NCBI GenBank assembly: GCA_031549415.1
Contig: JAVBPU010000025.1
Coordinates: 1-64,000, forward strand
DNA length: 64,000 nt
Reading direction: 5' to 3'
DNA from: Limiplasma sp031549415
GTDB taxonomy: Bacteria > Bacillota > Clostridia > Christensenellales > Aristaeellaceae
Below the pieces are notes generated by a model. It made no database searches. It saw only the letters and a list, made by a program, of their open reading frames with translations, and was not told where the DNA came from. Position 1 is the first letter of the stretch. The number at the start of each line of letters is the position of its first letter. The translations under genes and the position numbers were made by a program. Of the stretch, positions 15,887-23,828 are shown one piece after another.

Positions 15887-16300
15887 CTATTTGAGCCCCC
15901 GCTTATACTCCAGCAGCGCATAGGCCGCCGCCAAGTCGTCTTCCCCCCGCACCTCCACCAGAAAGGGGATGCTTTTGCCCACGGGGGGCGCGATGGTGAC
16001 GGCCTTTTGCGCGTCCTTCGCAATCCCCAGGGCGTCCAGGTCCGGCGCTGCGGCTGCGGGGAAAAAGAAGGTGGTTCTGAACGAGCCCTCCCATACAGAG
16101 CCCCAGAACACCGTCTTTTTTTTGGCCTGCCCTTTGGCCAGCCAAGCCTTGCCATCGTCGTAAAAGCGCCATTCCAGGGTGAGGCCGCAGGCATCCAGCC
16201 GCGCCAGAAACGCCTTCCAGGCCGGGGCGCTGCCGCCCAGGGCCGCCTGAAGCACGTCCTCGCCGGGGTAGAGGTTGGGGTCCCGTAACAATTGATTCAT
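15887..16300 (-). CDS. DUF3788 family protein
   Basis: A 137-residue cytoplasmic protein resembling DUF3788: an LTLEWRFYDDGKAWLAKGQ segment followed by KKKTVFWGSVWEGSFRTTFFF, then an acidic helical end. Function of the family is not established. Start follows GGAGGGAACCCAG. The upstream gap to the next minus-strand gene holds that gene's terminator, so this one needs its own promoter. Confidence 0.7.
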   Translation of the reverse strand: MNQLLRDPNLYPGEDVLQAALGGSAPAWKAFLARLDACGLTLEWRFYDDGKAWLAKGQAKKKTVFWGSVWEGSFRTTFFFPAAAAPDLDALGIAKDAQKAVTIAPPVGKSIPFLVEVRGEDDLAAAYALLEYKRGLK

Positions 16301-16330
16301 CTGGGTTCCCTCCGTTCTCGTTCAGTTTGT

Positions 16331-16363
16331 GGAAAAAAGAAGAGCCCCCCTTTTTCGGGGGGC
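16331..16363 (-). terminator. Terminator of the 16404-16901 gene
   Basis: A 7-bp GC stem (GCCCCCC/GGGGGGC, loop of 6) followed on the minus strand by TCTTCTTTTTTCC, 41 bases past the stop codon. Confidence 0.8.
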
Positions 16364-16403
16364 CTGCGGCTGAAGGAGGGCAGCCGCTGGGGACAGGGAC
16401 CGG

Positions 16404-16901
16404 TTACCAGGCGTGGTAGGAAAGCTTTTGCTTGCCGCCCTCATAGTGAGGGGCGCGGACCAGGCTGGTTTTGTAGGCGGTGAGGATGGTGTATTGGTAG
16501 CTGATCTCGCTTTTGCCGTTCAGCAGCCAGGTGCGGCGCTTGCGCAGGGCGTACCGGTGGCTGTCCACGATGAGGGGCAGGAACTGCTCCAGCAGCACCA
16601 GCAGGGCCTCCTGCTTTTCCGGGGTCAGGTAGGCGTAGCCATAGTCCCGCACCTGAAAGGACATCACCGAACCCACGGGCTGCATGAACCGGAGGGTCAG
16701 CCCTGTTTTATCAATGGTGAGCTGCTCGATGGGGCGGTTTTGCGCCCGCCTCAGCAGGGGCGTGAGATCCGCGAACAAAGGCGAGCCATGCATTTTTTTG
16801 ACATGAAACCGGAGCATTTGCATACGATTCCGATCGGCCCACAGGTAATACCCCACCGATGCTATGCAGCCCAGCGCCACGAGAATGAAAAATGCGTTCA
16901 C
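16404..16901 (-). CDS. Hypothetical membrane-anchored protein
   Basis: Not recognised. It has 165 residues with a single N-terminal hydrophobic helix (about 3-21, FFILVALGCIASVGYYLW) and then a mixed alpha/beta soluble region with basic patches (RYALRKRRTW). The start is GTG, preceded by AAAGGCGAT about ten bases away; no in-frame ATG gives the anchor helix. It has a good promoter upstream and a terminator downstream, so it is monocistronic. The topology could be N-out/C-in or the reverse; the positive residues after the helix favour a cytoplasmic C-terminus. Confidence 0.6.
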   Translation of the reverse strand: MNAFFILVALGCIASVGYYLWADRNRMQMLRFHVKKMHGSPLFADLTPLLRRAQNRPIEQLTIDKTGLTLRFMQPVGSVMSFQVRDYGYAYLTPEKQEALLVLLEQFLPLIVDSHRYALRKRRTWLLNGKSEISYQYTILTAYKTSLVRAPHYEGGKQKLSYHAW

Positions 16902-16982
16902 GTGCAGATCATCGCCTTTCTTGCTTTGGCTGAAAAAGGGTTACGTAGTGGTTTTTTGTCGAAATAGAATGATTGCAGGGCC

Positions 16983-17011
16983 ATAATACCACATTTTGTA
17001 GGTAGTTACAA
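16983..17011 (-). promoter_or_regulatory. Promoter of the 16404-16901 gene
   Basis: On the minus strand TTGTAA (17011-17006), 17-base spacer, TATTAT (16988-16983), about 80 bases before the GTG start. Confidence 0.6.
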
Positions 17012-17074
17012 GGAATTCCACAAGAAAAGCACATATTGTAGTCCTAACTTTTTGTTACACCAGCTATGGGTGGC

Positions 17075-17104
17075 GTAACAATTCAGCCGTTCCATGTAAC
17101 AATT
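17075..17104. promoter_or_regulatory. Paired GTAACAATT direct repeats (possible binding sites)
   Basis: GTAACAATT occurs at 17075-17083 and 17096-17104, 21 bases apart (two helical turns). Further GTTAC/GTAAC halves occur near 17004, 17054, 17250 and 17347. The remainder of the 470-base gap 16902-17374 holds no credible gene. The bound factor, if any, is unknown. Confidence 0.35.
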
Positions 17105-17313
17105 GACTGAAAAAGCCAGAGGGTCTTCAAAGCCAGAGAAATCAAGGGTGAGACGGGAAACTGTGATGGGACAAGGGTTTCCGAGGACGGCTTCGGAATT
17201 TGGGGCAGGGATTGGGCTGTGGAGGCAGAAGGAAAACTGTGACTAAAATGTTACGAAACCGACACGAAAAAGAATTAAAAAAGATCGGGGAATGATGAAA
17301 AATTTTAAGAAAA

Positions 17314-17336
17314 AGGAGCGGCCCTACGCCGCTCCT
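17314..17336 (-). terminator. Bidirectional-looking terminator after the zinc-ribbon gene
   Basis: A 9-bp stem (AGGAGCGGC/GCCGCTCCT, loop CCTAC) followed on the minus strand by TTTTTCTT and on the plus strand by GGTTTTT. It is 39 bases past the stop codon at 17375. Confidence 0.85.
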
Positions 17337-17374
17337 GGTTTTTGATCGTAACAATATGGAAAAGATGGAAAAAG

Positions 17375-18289
17375 CTAGAAAGAGGCGGAGCGGTCCTGCT
17401 CCTGCTGGGTCAGGTGGATGCGCAGGGTGCGCAGGTCCTGGGCCATGTTCAGCATGACCATCAGGGGCGTGACCACCAGCAAGCCAAGCAGCAGGGACCC
17501 AAATACCACCGCCGCCAGCACCATGCCCGCGTCCGGCAGCAAGTCCCGCAGAAAGACGGCCTGGCTGCCCAGCACGCAGCCGCCAGCCACCAACGCCAGG
17601 AATAAAAGCCAGGTGAGAATGCGCCCCAGGGTGATCCATACCCCCTTGGGCGTCAGGTCCGGCGGGACCGGCAGGTTGTTCCTCTTTCCATTCAAACGCA
17701 TCTTGGGTACCTCCTGGGGGAGATAGGCGGGCAGGGGTTCCTCGTCCAGGGGCGGCGCGGGGGATTGCACCGGCAGAAAGCCCGGCTTCTGCCGCGCAAC
17801 GGAAATGCGCGGGAGGCGACCTGCTGGCGCGGCCTTGCCCTGGGGCGGCGCGGGCACGGGCTTGGGCGCGAAGGCCCCCGGCTCGTGGCTGACCCCCACC
17901 GGGGTTCGGCTGGGCGGGGCGGCATAGGCGGGCAGCGGGTGGGCCGGGGAGGGCGGCGCGTCCTGGGAAGCAGGCGGGGCGTAGGGGCTGGGGGCGGGGG
18001 GATCATAGGGGGCCGCATAGCGGACGGGGGGGTCATAGCGGCTGGGGGGTTCATAGGGGCTGGGGGGTTCATAGGGGCTGGGGTTTGATCCGCTGGCCGC
18101 AGGCCGGGGTCCGCTGGCCGCAGGACGGGGGGGCTCATATCGGCTGGGGTCTAATCCGCTGGCCGCAGGCCCGTAGCGGGATTCGCAGGCGGCGCAAACA
18201 TAGCCCTCCTGGCCGGTGCTGGGTACCCGGTAGAGCTGCATGGAGCCGCCTGGCCCAATGGGATTGCCGCAAAAAACGCAGTTGCTCAT
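17375..18289 (-). CDS. Zinc-ribbon, proline-rich, two-helix membrane protein
   Basis: Not assigned to a family. It has 304 residues: an N-terminal zinc ribbon (CVFCGNPIGPG... YVCAACESRYG), a long low-complexity Pro/Ala/Tyr region (about 45-200) with repeated YEPP/YDPP units, and two hydrophobic helices (about 230-250 and 260-285) near a short charged C-terminus. The ribbon suggests a protein or nucleic-acid contact in the cytoplasm, joined by a flexible linker to the membrane. Start ATG at 18289 follows GGAGG; the 24-codon upstream extension has no site. It is divergent from the SH3b gene across a symmetrical A/T palindrome. Confidence 0.65.
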   Translation of the reverse strand: MSNCVFCGNPIGPGGSMQLYRVPSTGQEGYVCAACESRYGPAASGLDPSRYEPPRPAASGPRPAASGSNPSPYEPPSPYEPPSRYDPPVRYAAPYDPPAPSPYAPPASQDAPPSPAHPLPAYAAPPSRTPVGVSHEPGAFAPKPVPAPPQGKAAPAGRLPRISVARQKPGFLPVQSPAPPLDEEPLPAYLPQEVPKMRLNGKRNNLPVPPDLTPKGVWITLGRILTWLLFLALVAGGCVLGSQAVFLRDLLPDAGMVLAAVVFGSLLLGLLVVTPLMVMLNMAQDLRTLRIHLTQQEQDRSASF

Positions 18290-18330
18290 GACATGGCCTC
18301 CAGCAATCATAAAAAGAAAATGACACGCAT

Positions 18331-18368
18331 ATATATAGTGGGAATGCTTATTTTGGACCACTATATAT
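18331..18368. promoter_or_regulatory. 11-bp inverted repeat between divergent genes (candidate operator)
   Basis: ATATATAGTGG (18331-18341) and CCACTATATAT (18358-18368) are perfect inverted copies separated by 16 bases, 42 bases upstream of the minus-strand start. The repeated TATATA also gives possible -10 boxes. The rest of the 315-base divergent gap shows no gene. Confidence 0.4.
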
Positions 18369-18604
18369 GGTACTTTACGCTTTTTACGAAATATGGTAAA
18401 CTAAAAGCGTAGAACACGAACAATTGTTCTATCCGTGCTTCGCAAAAGCAAAGGCAACAGGAATATTGTACCAAAATTCTTATCAAAGTCAAGCCGGGGA
18501 GGCATGAGAAGGCAAAAACTGGGAAGGCTACAAAGGCAAGGAACTGCTTCGCAACTCCGCCGGGGCAGAACCAGCGACCAGCGATAGGAAAGGAAGGAAC
18601 CACC

Positions 18605-19435
18605 ATGTACGGCACACCTATGATCCGAAAAATACGCCACAAGCGCCTGCTTCGCCGCCGCATGGCAGGGCTTTATGTGGACCGCACCCTTCGGGCCGTG
18701 CTGCTGGCGGCCCTGGCGGTGGTTTGCCTGTGGGTAGCCGCCATTGGCGTGGCCCACGCCGGCGGTCCCCAGGAGGCCCCCGCCCCCCCCGCCGCCACAG
18801 ACGCCGCGGCCACTCCCGCTCCTGAAGGCTATATGCTATACGCCCAGGTGAAGGAAGGCTCTTTGCTGAACGTGCGGGAGCGCCCCGCCACCAACGCCCC
18901 GGTGGTGTACCGCCTGGACCGGGGGGACGGCGTGACCGCGTACGACATCCGCAACGGCTGGGCCTATGTGGGCCGCGCCGGGGATTTTGGCTGGGCCAGC
19001 CTGGATTTTTTGACCGAGACGCCCCCGGAGAGCGCCTTGGCCCAGGGACTTGCTGGGGAAGGCGCCCCGGCGGCCAGCGGAACGGGCGGCGGTGAGGAAA
19101 GCAGCGGGGCGGCCCGCGAGAAGAACGGCGAGGGCGAGAGCGGCGAGACCCCCTTGGCGGAAGAGGCCCCGGGGGACAAGACCGCCGAGGCTCCCGCTTC
19201 CGCCTCCAAGGCCGATGCCGCCCCCACGGCCCCGCCTGCCGCCTCCGGCCCCGTCATCGACACCAATGGCCGGGTGCGCCTGCGGCAAAAGCCCGACGGC
19301 GCGTTTGTAACCTGGCTGAACAACGGTCAGAAGGTGACCCTGCTGGGGTATGTGCAGGGGAAAAACTGCCGCTGGGCCCATGTGCGCGTGGGGGACAGGC
19401 TGGGGTATGTGATGAGCGAGTACGTGAGGGAGTAG
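18605..19435 (+). CDS. Secreted/membrane-anchored protein with two SH3b domains
   Basis: A 276-residue protein with an uncleaved-anchor-like or signal helix at about 32-50 (AVLLAALAVVCLWVAAIGVAHA) after a very basic N-terminus. Two bacterial SH3 domains follow: one at about 80-140 (SLLNVRERPATNAPVVYRLDRGD) and one at about 215-275 (GRVRLRQKPDGAFVTWLNNGQKV). They are joined by an acidic Ala/Glu/Gly-rich linker. SH3b domains bind cell-wall peptides; with no catalytic domain, this is probably a wall-binding or adaptor protein. Start follows GGAAGGAACCACC. Confidence 0.78.
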   Translation: MYGTPMIRKIRHKRLLRRRMAGLYVDRTLRAVLLAALAVVCLWVAAIGVAHAGGPQEAPAPPAATDAAATPAPEGYMLYAQVKEGSLLNVRERPATNAPVVYRLDRGDGVTAYDIRNGWAYVGRAGDFGWASLDFLTETPPESALAQGLAGEGAPAASGTGGGEESSGAAREKNGEGESGETPLAEEAPGDKTAEAPASASKADAAPTAPPAASGPVIDTNGRVRLRQKPDGAFVTWLNNGQKVTLLGYVQGKNCRWAHVRVGDRLGYVMSEYVRE

Positions 19436-19479
19436 GGGAGGGCAAGTGAACGGGGAGTCAACGGGGAGTCAACGGGGTC

Positions 19480-19810
19480 ATGGAGGCTTCGCCTCCAAAC
19501 CTCCACCAGGGCTAACGCCCTGGACCCTTTCTCTGGCCGCGCTTCACGCGGCCAGAACAAACAGAAAGGCTCCGCGTTCGGCTTTCCAAGTCAACGGGGT
19601 CATGGGGGCTTTGCCTCCGCCCCGGTTGCTCGGTGTCGCGCAGGGCACTACCGTGCCTTGCGCTCTGCCTCACTGCCCCAGCTCTCACTCGCTTTTGCCT
19701 TCGGCAAAGCGCCCACAGGGCGCACGCTCGTTGACGCCGCCAAGCGTCCACAGGACGCACGTTCGTTGGCGCTGCCTCCACCAGGGCGTTGCCCTGGACC
19801 CTTTATTTAG
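19480..19810. repeat. Intergenic hairpin-repeat block, diverged copy
   Basis: Contains GGAGGCTTCGCCTCC, CCAGGGCTAACGCCCTGG, the CTCACTCGCTTTTGCCTTCGGC module and GCGCCCACAGGGCGC, diverged relatives of the modules at 300, 1490 and 15700, plus a partial local duplication near 19730-19770. No gene. Confidence 0.65.
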
Positions 19811-19843
19811 TTAATTTGCGATATAGGCGTTTGTGAACCATCG

Positions 19844-19876
19844 AACGGTATAATGCCTCCAAGGCATTATACCGTT
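19844..19876. terminator. Strong 15-bp hairpin, possible terminator
   Basis: AACGGTATAATGCCT, loop CCA, then AGGCATTATACCGTT followed by TCTTCC. A perfect stem. It overlaps the 3' end of the recombinase remnant on the minus strand and could end transcription from either side. Confidence 0.55.
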
Positions 19877-20250
19877 TCTTCCTGTCCGCAAGTGGCGGGT
19901 GTCTCGACTGCGCGCCCATCCCCTAGGTTTAGCATGCCCACGCCAAAATTGTAGTAAATGTCTACCTGCTGCGTCCGCTTTCCGCTGCTCTTTTCGGAAT
20001 TGTGAATGACGATTTTTTCAATCATTTCATTACAGAAGCGCTGGCGTCAACTCGGCAAAACCAATATGGCTTTTCACGGCTTCAATGAAACGGTTCATGT
20101 TGACTCCGCGTTCCGCCTTCTCGGAGAGCTTCGCTTCCAGCAGTTGAATGGTAGTTCGCACTTCCTGTTGCTCGGCTCATATCCAGAAGATAGCTTTGCA
20201 AACCGCTCATCAGAAAGTTTACCCACAACATTGTCTGCGTAACATGATGC
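19867..20250 (-). pseudogene. Remnant of a large serine recombinase (C-terminal part)
   Basis: Reading the minus strand gives pieces typical of the C-terminus of large serine recombinases: YADNVVGKLSDERFAKLS, then EQQEVRTTIQLLEAKLSEKA in another frame, and, after an in-frame stop, NEMIEKIVIHNSEKSSGKR and QQVDIYYNFGVG. At least two frame changes break it, and the catalytic N-terminal domain is absent. It is a decayed end of a site-specific recombinase, as carried by conjugative elements and prophages. The mobile element it served is otherwise gone. Confidence 0.75.
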
Positions 20251-20253
20251 TTT

Positions 20254-20393
20254 ACTATTCTGATGTTGTGTTCGGCGATACCACCGAAGCTAGAGCAATG
20301 GACTTTCAGAGCGACAATGGACTGACTGCGGATGGAATTTGCGGTACCAAAACCAAGGGGGCTCTCTTTAGGTGCTGGTATCCCCTCAAGTAA
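20254..20393 (+). pseudogene. Fragment of a peptidoglycan-binding domain
   Basis: The plus strand encodes SDVVFGDTTEARAMDFQSDN followed by GLTADGICGTKTKGAL and a stop at 20391-20393, a good match to the end of a PG_binding_1 domain (FQxxxGLxxDGIxGxxTxxAL). No start codon or ribosome site precedes it and the rest of the protein is missing. It abuts the recombinase remnant on the opposite strand, so it may be the leftover of a phage or element-encoded wall hydrolase. 20394-20506 shows nothing more. Confidence 0.65.
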
Positions 20394-20506
20394 TCACCAT
20401 ACTAAAACTATGGGGTAGATAGAACCAGGCTACACCTTTATGGTCTGGGAAGAGGCCATTGGGTCGATCCCGTTTGTGATTCAAGCAAAATGCTTGCGCT
20501 GTACAG

Positions 20507-21706
20507 TTATTCCACTCCCGTGTAGGTGCACAGGCTTTCCGGCGGGAAGTGGGCGATGTAGGTCTTGCCACGGGCGAAGTGAAGCTCGTTGCCCTTGTCA
20601 TCCAAGAAGATGGGGGGATCACCCACGGACTTGCAAATCCAGTAGCCGGGGATATAGCGGCCGCCGATGAAGATGTCCGCATTGCCTTGGCCCACGCTTA
20701 GCATGTTGGGCATGATCTTGATGTTGTTCACGTATTCGTAGGGCACACGCTGAATAATGACGTTGGCAAAGGACATTTGTTCCGCACGTTCGTCGGCACG
20801 GTCATCCGCGCTGGTGTAGGTCATGTAGGGGGCATCGCCGCTAAAACGCAGGTACAGCTTCTCGGCCTCGTCGTAATAGTAGTGGGAGATGTACTTTTCG
20901 TCGCCCCAGTCCAGGTTGATGTCGTAGGCGAACTCATAACCGTCGGTGTAGGGGCTTTCATCCGAGAACAGGAAAGCCCGGGGCTCAGCGGTGTAGCTGG
21001 CGGGGATTTTGCTGCGCAGGCCAACAAGGTTGGCATTCAGATTGTCGGGGGCCCTTATACCGGACACGAGGTTCTTGAACTCGACAAAGCTGCCGCTGAG
21101 CAGGTCAAACAGCACGCCTTTGTCATCCATGTCAGTTCGGGCGTACACCTCTATAACATCTGGACGGCGAGGGCCGCCAGCGTATACGAAACCAGACTGC
21201 CACTCTTCGCGCAAAAGAAACTGTCCAATGCGGGCGGAACGGACGGGGCCGACACTTTCAGGCGCCAGCTCCTGCTTGCTGAAGGAATCGTTGAACAGAA
21301 AGGAAATACGGGTGATGCCGGTGCGGGTCCGGATGCCCTCGAACATGACGTCCACATACTGGCCGCTCCAGGGGGCGTGCTGGCCAATACCGGCAGAGTT
21401 TACACTCTTTCCATCCACTTTTACGCTGCCTTCTGGATTGCTGATCTGCACAATCATGGGCAGGTAGCCGCGGCTGTCCGGCTCCCAGGGCAAGCCTGTG
21501 GTGGGGCTTTCGCCACCGATGATGGGACGGCGTACGAAGTCGGTCTTGGGCTTGATGGAGCGATCTTCATTATTTTGCAGAACAACACTGCCTTCGGTAG
21601 GCATGGAATAGGTGTTGGGCTTCACCTTGTTTTTTGAGGCGGCAAACACAGAAACGCAGCTCAAAAGCAGCGTGCAGAGAAGCAGAATGGAAATGGGTTT
21701 CTTCAT
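20507..21706 (-). CDS. DUF3048 (YerB-like) exported protein
   Basis: A 399-residue exported protein with a signal sequence (about 1-22, ILLLCTLLLSCVSVFAA). The Cys at about residue 16 is not in a clean lipobox. The body matches DUF3048: YLPMIVQISN, a GITRISFLFNDSF stretch, SVGPVRSARIGQFL, and a C-terminal part with ANVIIQRVPYEYV and WICKSVGDPPIFLDDKGNELHFARGKTYIAHFP. The family's role is unknown; B. subtilis YerB is a lipoprotein. Start follows GAGGTTAAGTAC. It has a near-consensus promoter and no close partner. Confidence 0.85.
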   Translation of the reverse strand: MKKPISILLLCTLLLSCVSVFAASKNKVKPNTYSMPTEGSVVLQNNEDRSIKPKTDFVRRPIIGGESPTTGLPWEPDSRGYLPMIVQISNPEGSVKVDGKSVNSAGIGQHAPWSGQYVDVMFEGIRTRTGITRISFLFNDSFSKQELAPESVGPVRSARIGQFLLREEWQSGFVYAGGPRRPDVIEVYARTDMDDKGVLFDLLSGSFVEFKNLVSGIRAPDNLNANLVGLRSKIPASYTAEPRAFLFSDESPYTDGYEFAYDINLDWGDEKYISHYYYDEAEKLYLRFSGDAPYMTYTSADDRADERAEQMSFANVIIQRVPYEYVNNIKIMPNMLSVGQGNADIFIGGRYIPGYWICKSVGDPPIFLDDKGNELHFARGKTYIAHFPPESLCTYTGVE

Positions 21707-21782
21707 GTACTTAACCTCTTATGTAGTGGGATGTTCGGAGTGGAAGGACTGGCACCGGACAGGCAGCACAACACTGCTAAAT

Positions 21783-21811
21783 ATTATACCCTTCATAAAT
21801 CTTTCCGTCAA
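21783..21811 (-). promoter_or_regulatory. Promoter of the DUF3048 gene
   Basis: On the minus strand TTGACG, 17-base spacer, TATAAT; about 77 bases before the ATG. One of the strongest promoter matches in the window. Confidence 0.8.
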
Positions 21812-21924
21812 TTTAAACACTATGTGATTTTTAACAGCCATGCAGGTTCCCGTTCTATCTCTATCCCGGCTGCATATTTTACCTCTATCTGGAATATGCT
21901 AGCAAGGCGCATGCCTGCGGGCGA

Positions 21925-21953
21925 TTGCGCATGCCCTGGGTTCATGGTATGAT
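21925..21953 (+). promoter_or_regulatory. Candidate promoter of the GH13 gene
   Basis: TTGCGC at 21925-21930, 17-base spacer, TATGAT at 21948-21953, 28 bases before the start codon. Confidence 0.6.
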
Positions 21954-21981
21954 AGAGCGAATGCATATGGGAGGAAAAAGC

Positions 21982-23772
21982 ATGTTGTTCCACGATTCTC
22001 ACGATATTTCCTATCGCGATCCCCTTGGCGGCGTTCCTTCCGGAACGCCTGTCAAGCTTCGCTTTCTTTGTGATGAAAGTGCAGCGGTGACTTTGCGCAT
22101 TTGGGATGGGGACGAGCACCGCATCCCCATGCAAAAGGTGGGGGACCACCTTTTTGAAGCCACGCTGAAAGCCACCCCCCAGCCCATGCTCCTTTGGTAC
22201 GATTTTATCATCCACCGGGGAGAGGGCGAGGTGCGCTATGGCAACGCAGAGGACCAGCTGGGCGGCCAGGGCATGGTGCAGCAGGGGCCCATCAAAAGCT
22301 ATCAGATCACGGTGTACGATCCCGGCTTTGAGACCCCCGCTTATCTGCGGGAGGGCGTGATCTATCAAATCTTCCCGGACCGTTTCTACCGTGACAAGGG
22401 CGGCATGAAGGGCCGCTTGCGCAAAATCAAGGCTGCCCATCCCGAGGCCACCTTCCATGAAGGATGGGACGAGCTCCCCACCCTGGATTTGGACCCGGAA
22501 AACGGGGATAACCGCGCCCTGGACTTTTTTGGCGGCACGTTAAGCGGCATCCGTCAAAAGCTGGACTATCTGTCCGCCATGGGCGTCAGCGTGCTGTATT
22601 TGAACCCCATCTTCCGCGCCCGCACCAACCACCGGTATGATACCGGCAGCTACGAGGAAATCGACCCCATTCTGGGAGATGACGCGGCCTTTGATTCGCT
22701 GATCATCGCCGCCCAGGCCCGGGGCATTCAGGTGCTGATGGACGGTGTGTTCAGCCATACCGGGGCGGACAGCCAATATTTTAACCGGTACGGCCATTAT
22801 GATACCCTGGGGGCCTACCAAAGCAAGGAGTCCCCCTATGCTCCCTGGTACCGCTTCTATGACTTCCCGGACAAGTATAACGCCTGGTGGGGCATTTACA
22901 CCCTACCCGCCGTAGAAAAGGAAAACCCGGAGTACCAGGCCTATTTGCTGGCGGAGAACACAGGGGTCCTGCCCCGCTGGGTCAAGCGGGGGGCCTGCGG
23001 CTGGCGGCTGGACGTGGCGGACGAGCTGCCTGTGCCCATGCTTCAAAAAATGCGCCGGGCCGTGAAAAACGCGGACCCGAACGCGGTGCTGGTGGGCGAG
23101 GTTTGGGAGGATGCCAGCAACAAGGTGGCCTACGGGGCCTTGCGCAGCTATTGCCTGGGGGATACGGTGGATTCGGTGATGAACTATCCCCTGCGCCGGG
23201 CCGTGATCGACTTTTTTACCGGGCAGCTCAATGCCCACCAGCTGCGGCGGGTGATTTTGCACCAACAGGAAGTGTATCCTGTCCCCTTCTACTATTCGCT
23301 GATGAACCTGCTGGGCAGCCATGACCGTGTGCGCATTCTCAACGCCATGGCCGGGTATGACCAGGAGGGGGCCATCCAATTGCCCCGGGAAGAGGCTCAA
23401 AAAATCCGCCTGACCAAGCTGCAGCTGGCCCAGGCCAAAAAGCGGCATCTGGAAGCGCTGAAGCTGGTCTGCGCGCTGCCCGGCGCTCCCACCCTCTACT
23501 ATGGGGACGAAATGGGCATGCAGGGCATGGCCGATCCCTGGAACCGGGCCCCCATGACCTGGGAGGACGGGGACGCCACCCACTGGAGCGCGGTCAGCGC
23601 GCTGCTAAACGAGCGCAAAGAGCGGCGCATGTTGCAAACGGGCTTCCTGGAGGTGGAGGCCACTGGGGAGGATACCCTGCGCATCCGCCGTTTTGCAGTG
23701 GATGGCAAGGATGTCTTTGGCCAGGAGCTGTTCGAGAAGGACATGGTTGTGAAAATCGCCCGCAAAAATTAA
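21982..23772 (+). CDS. Glycoside hydrolase family 13 (alpha-amylase/neopullulanase-like)
   Basis: A 596-residue cytoplasmic GH13 enzyme acting on alpha-glucans such as maltodextrins. An N-terminal beta-sandwich (about 1-125) precedes the barrel, as in neopullulanase/cyclomaltodextrinase. Catalytic residues are visible: the nucleophile Asp in GWRLDVADE (about 343), the acid Glu in LVGEVWED (about 372) and the third Asp in LLGSHDRVR (about 447). HRYDTGSYEEIDP and DGVFSHTG are the other conserved blocks. The start at 21982 has GGGAGGAAAAAGC; longer in-frame starts do not. No signal peptide. It is followed 56 bases later by recF. Confidence 0.92.
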   Translation: MLFHDSHDISYRDPLGGVPSGTPVKLRFLCDESAAVTLRIWDGDEHRIPMQKVGDHLFEATLKATPQPMLLWYDFIIHRGEGEVRYGNAEDQLGGQGMVQQGPIKSYQITVYDPGFETPAYLREGVIYQIFPDRFYRDKGGMKGRLRKIKAAHPEATFHEGWDELPTLDLDPENGDNRALDFFGGTLSGIRQKLDYLSAMGVSVLYLNPIFRARTNHRYDTGSYEEIDPILGDDAAFDSLIIAAQARGIQVLMDGVFSHTGADSQYFNRYGHYDTLGAYQSKESPYAPWYRFYDFPDKYNAWWGIYTLPAVEKENPEYQAYLLAENTGVLPRWVKRGACGWRLDVADELPVPMLQKMRRAVKNADPNAVLVGEVWEDASNKVAYGALRSYCLGDTVDSVMNYPLRRAVIDFFTGQLNAHQLRRVILHQQEVYPVPFYYSLMNLLGSHDRVRILNAMAGYDQEGAIQLPREEAQKIRLTKLQLAQAKKRHLEALKLVCALPGAPTLYYGDEMGMQGMADPWNRAPMTWEDGDATHWSAVSALLNERKERRMLQTGFLEVEATGEDTLRIRRFAVDGKDVFGQELFEKDMVVKIARKN

Positions 23773-23828
23773 GGGCTGCCGGGTACCCTTTCCCTCTTTC
23801 CATGCAAAAGAAAGCGAGAGCCTGTGCC

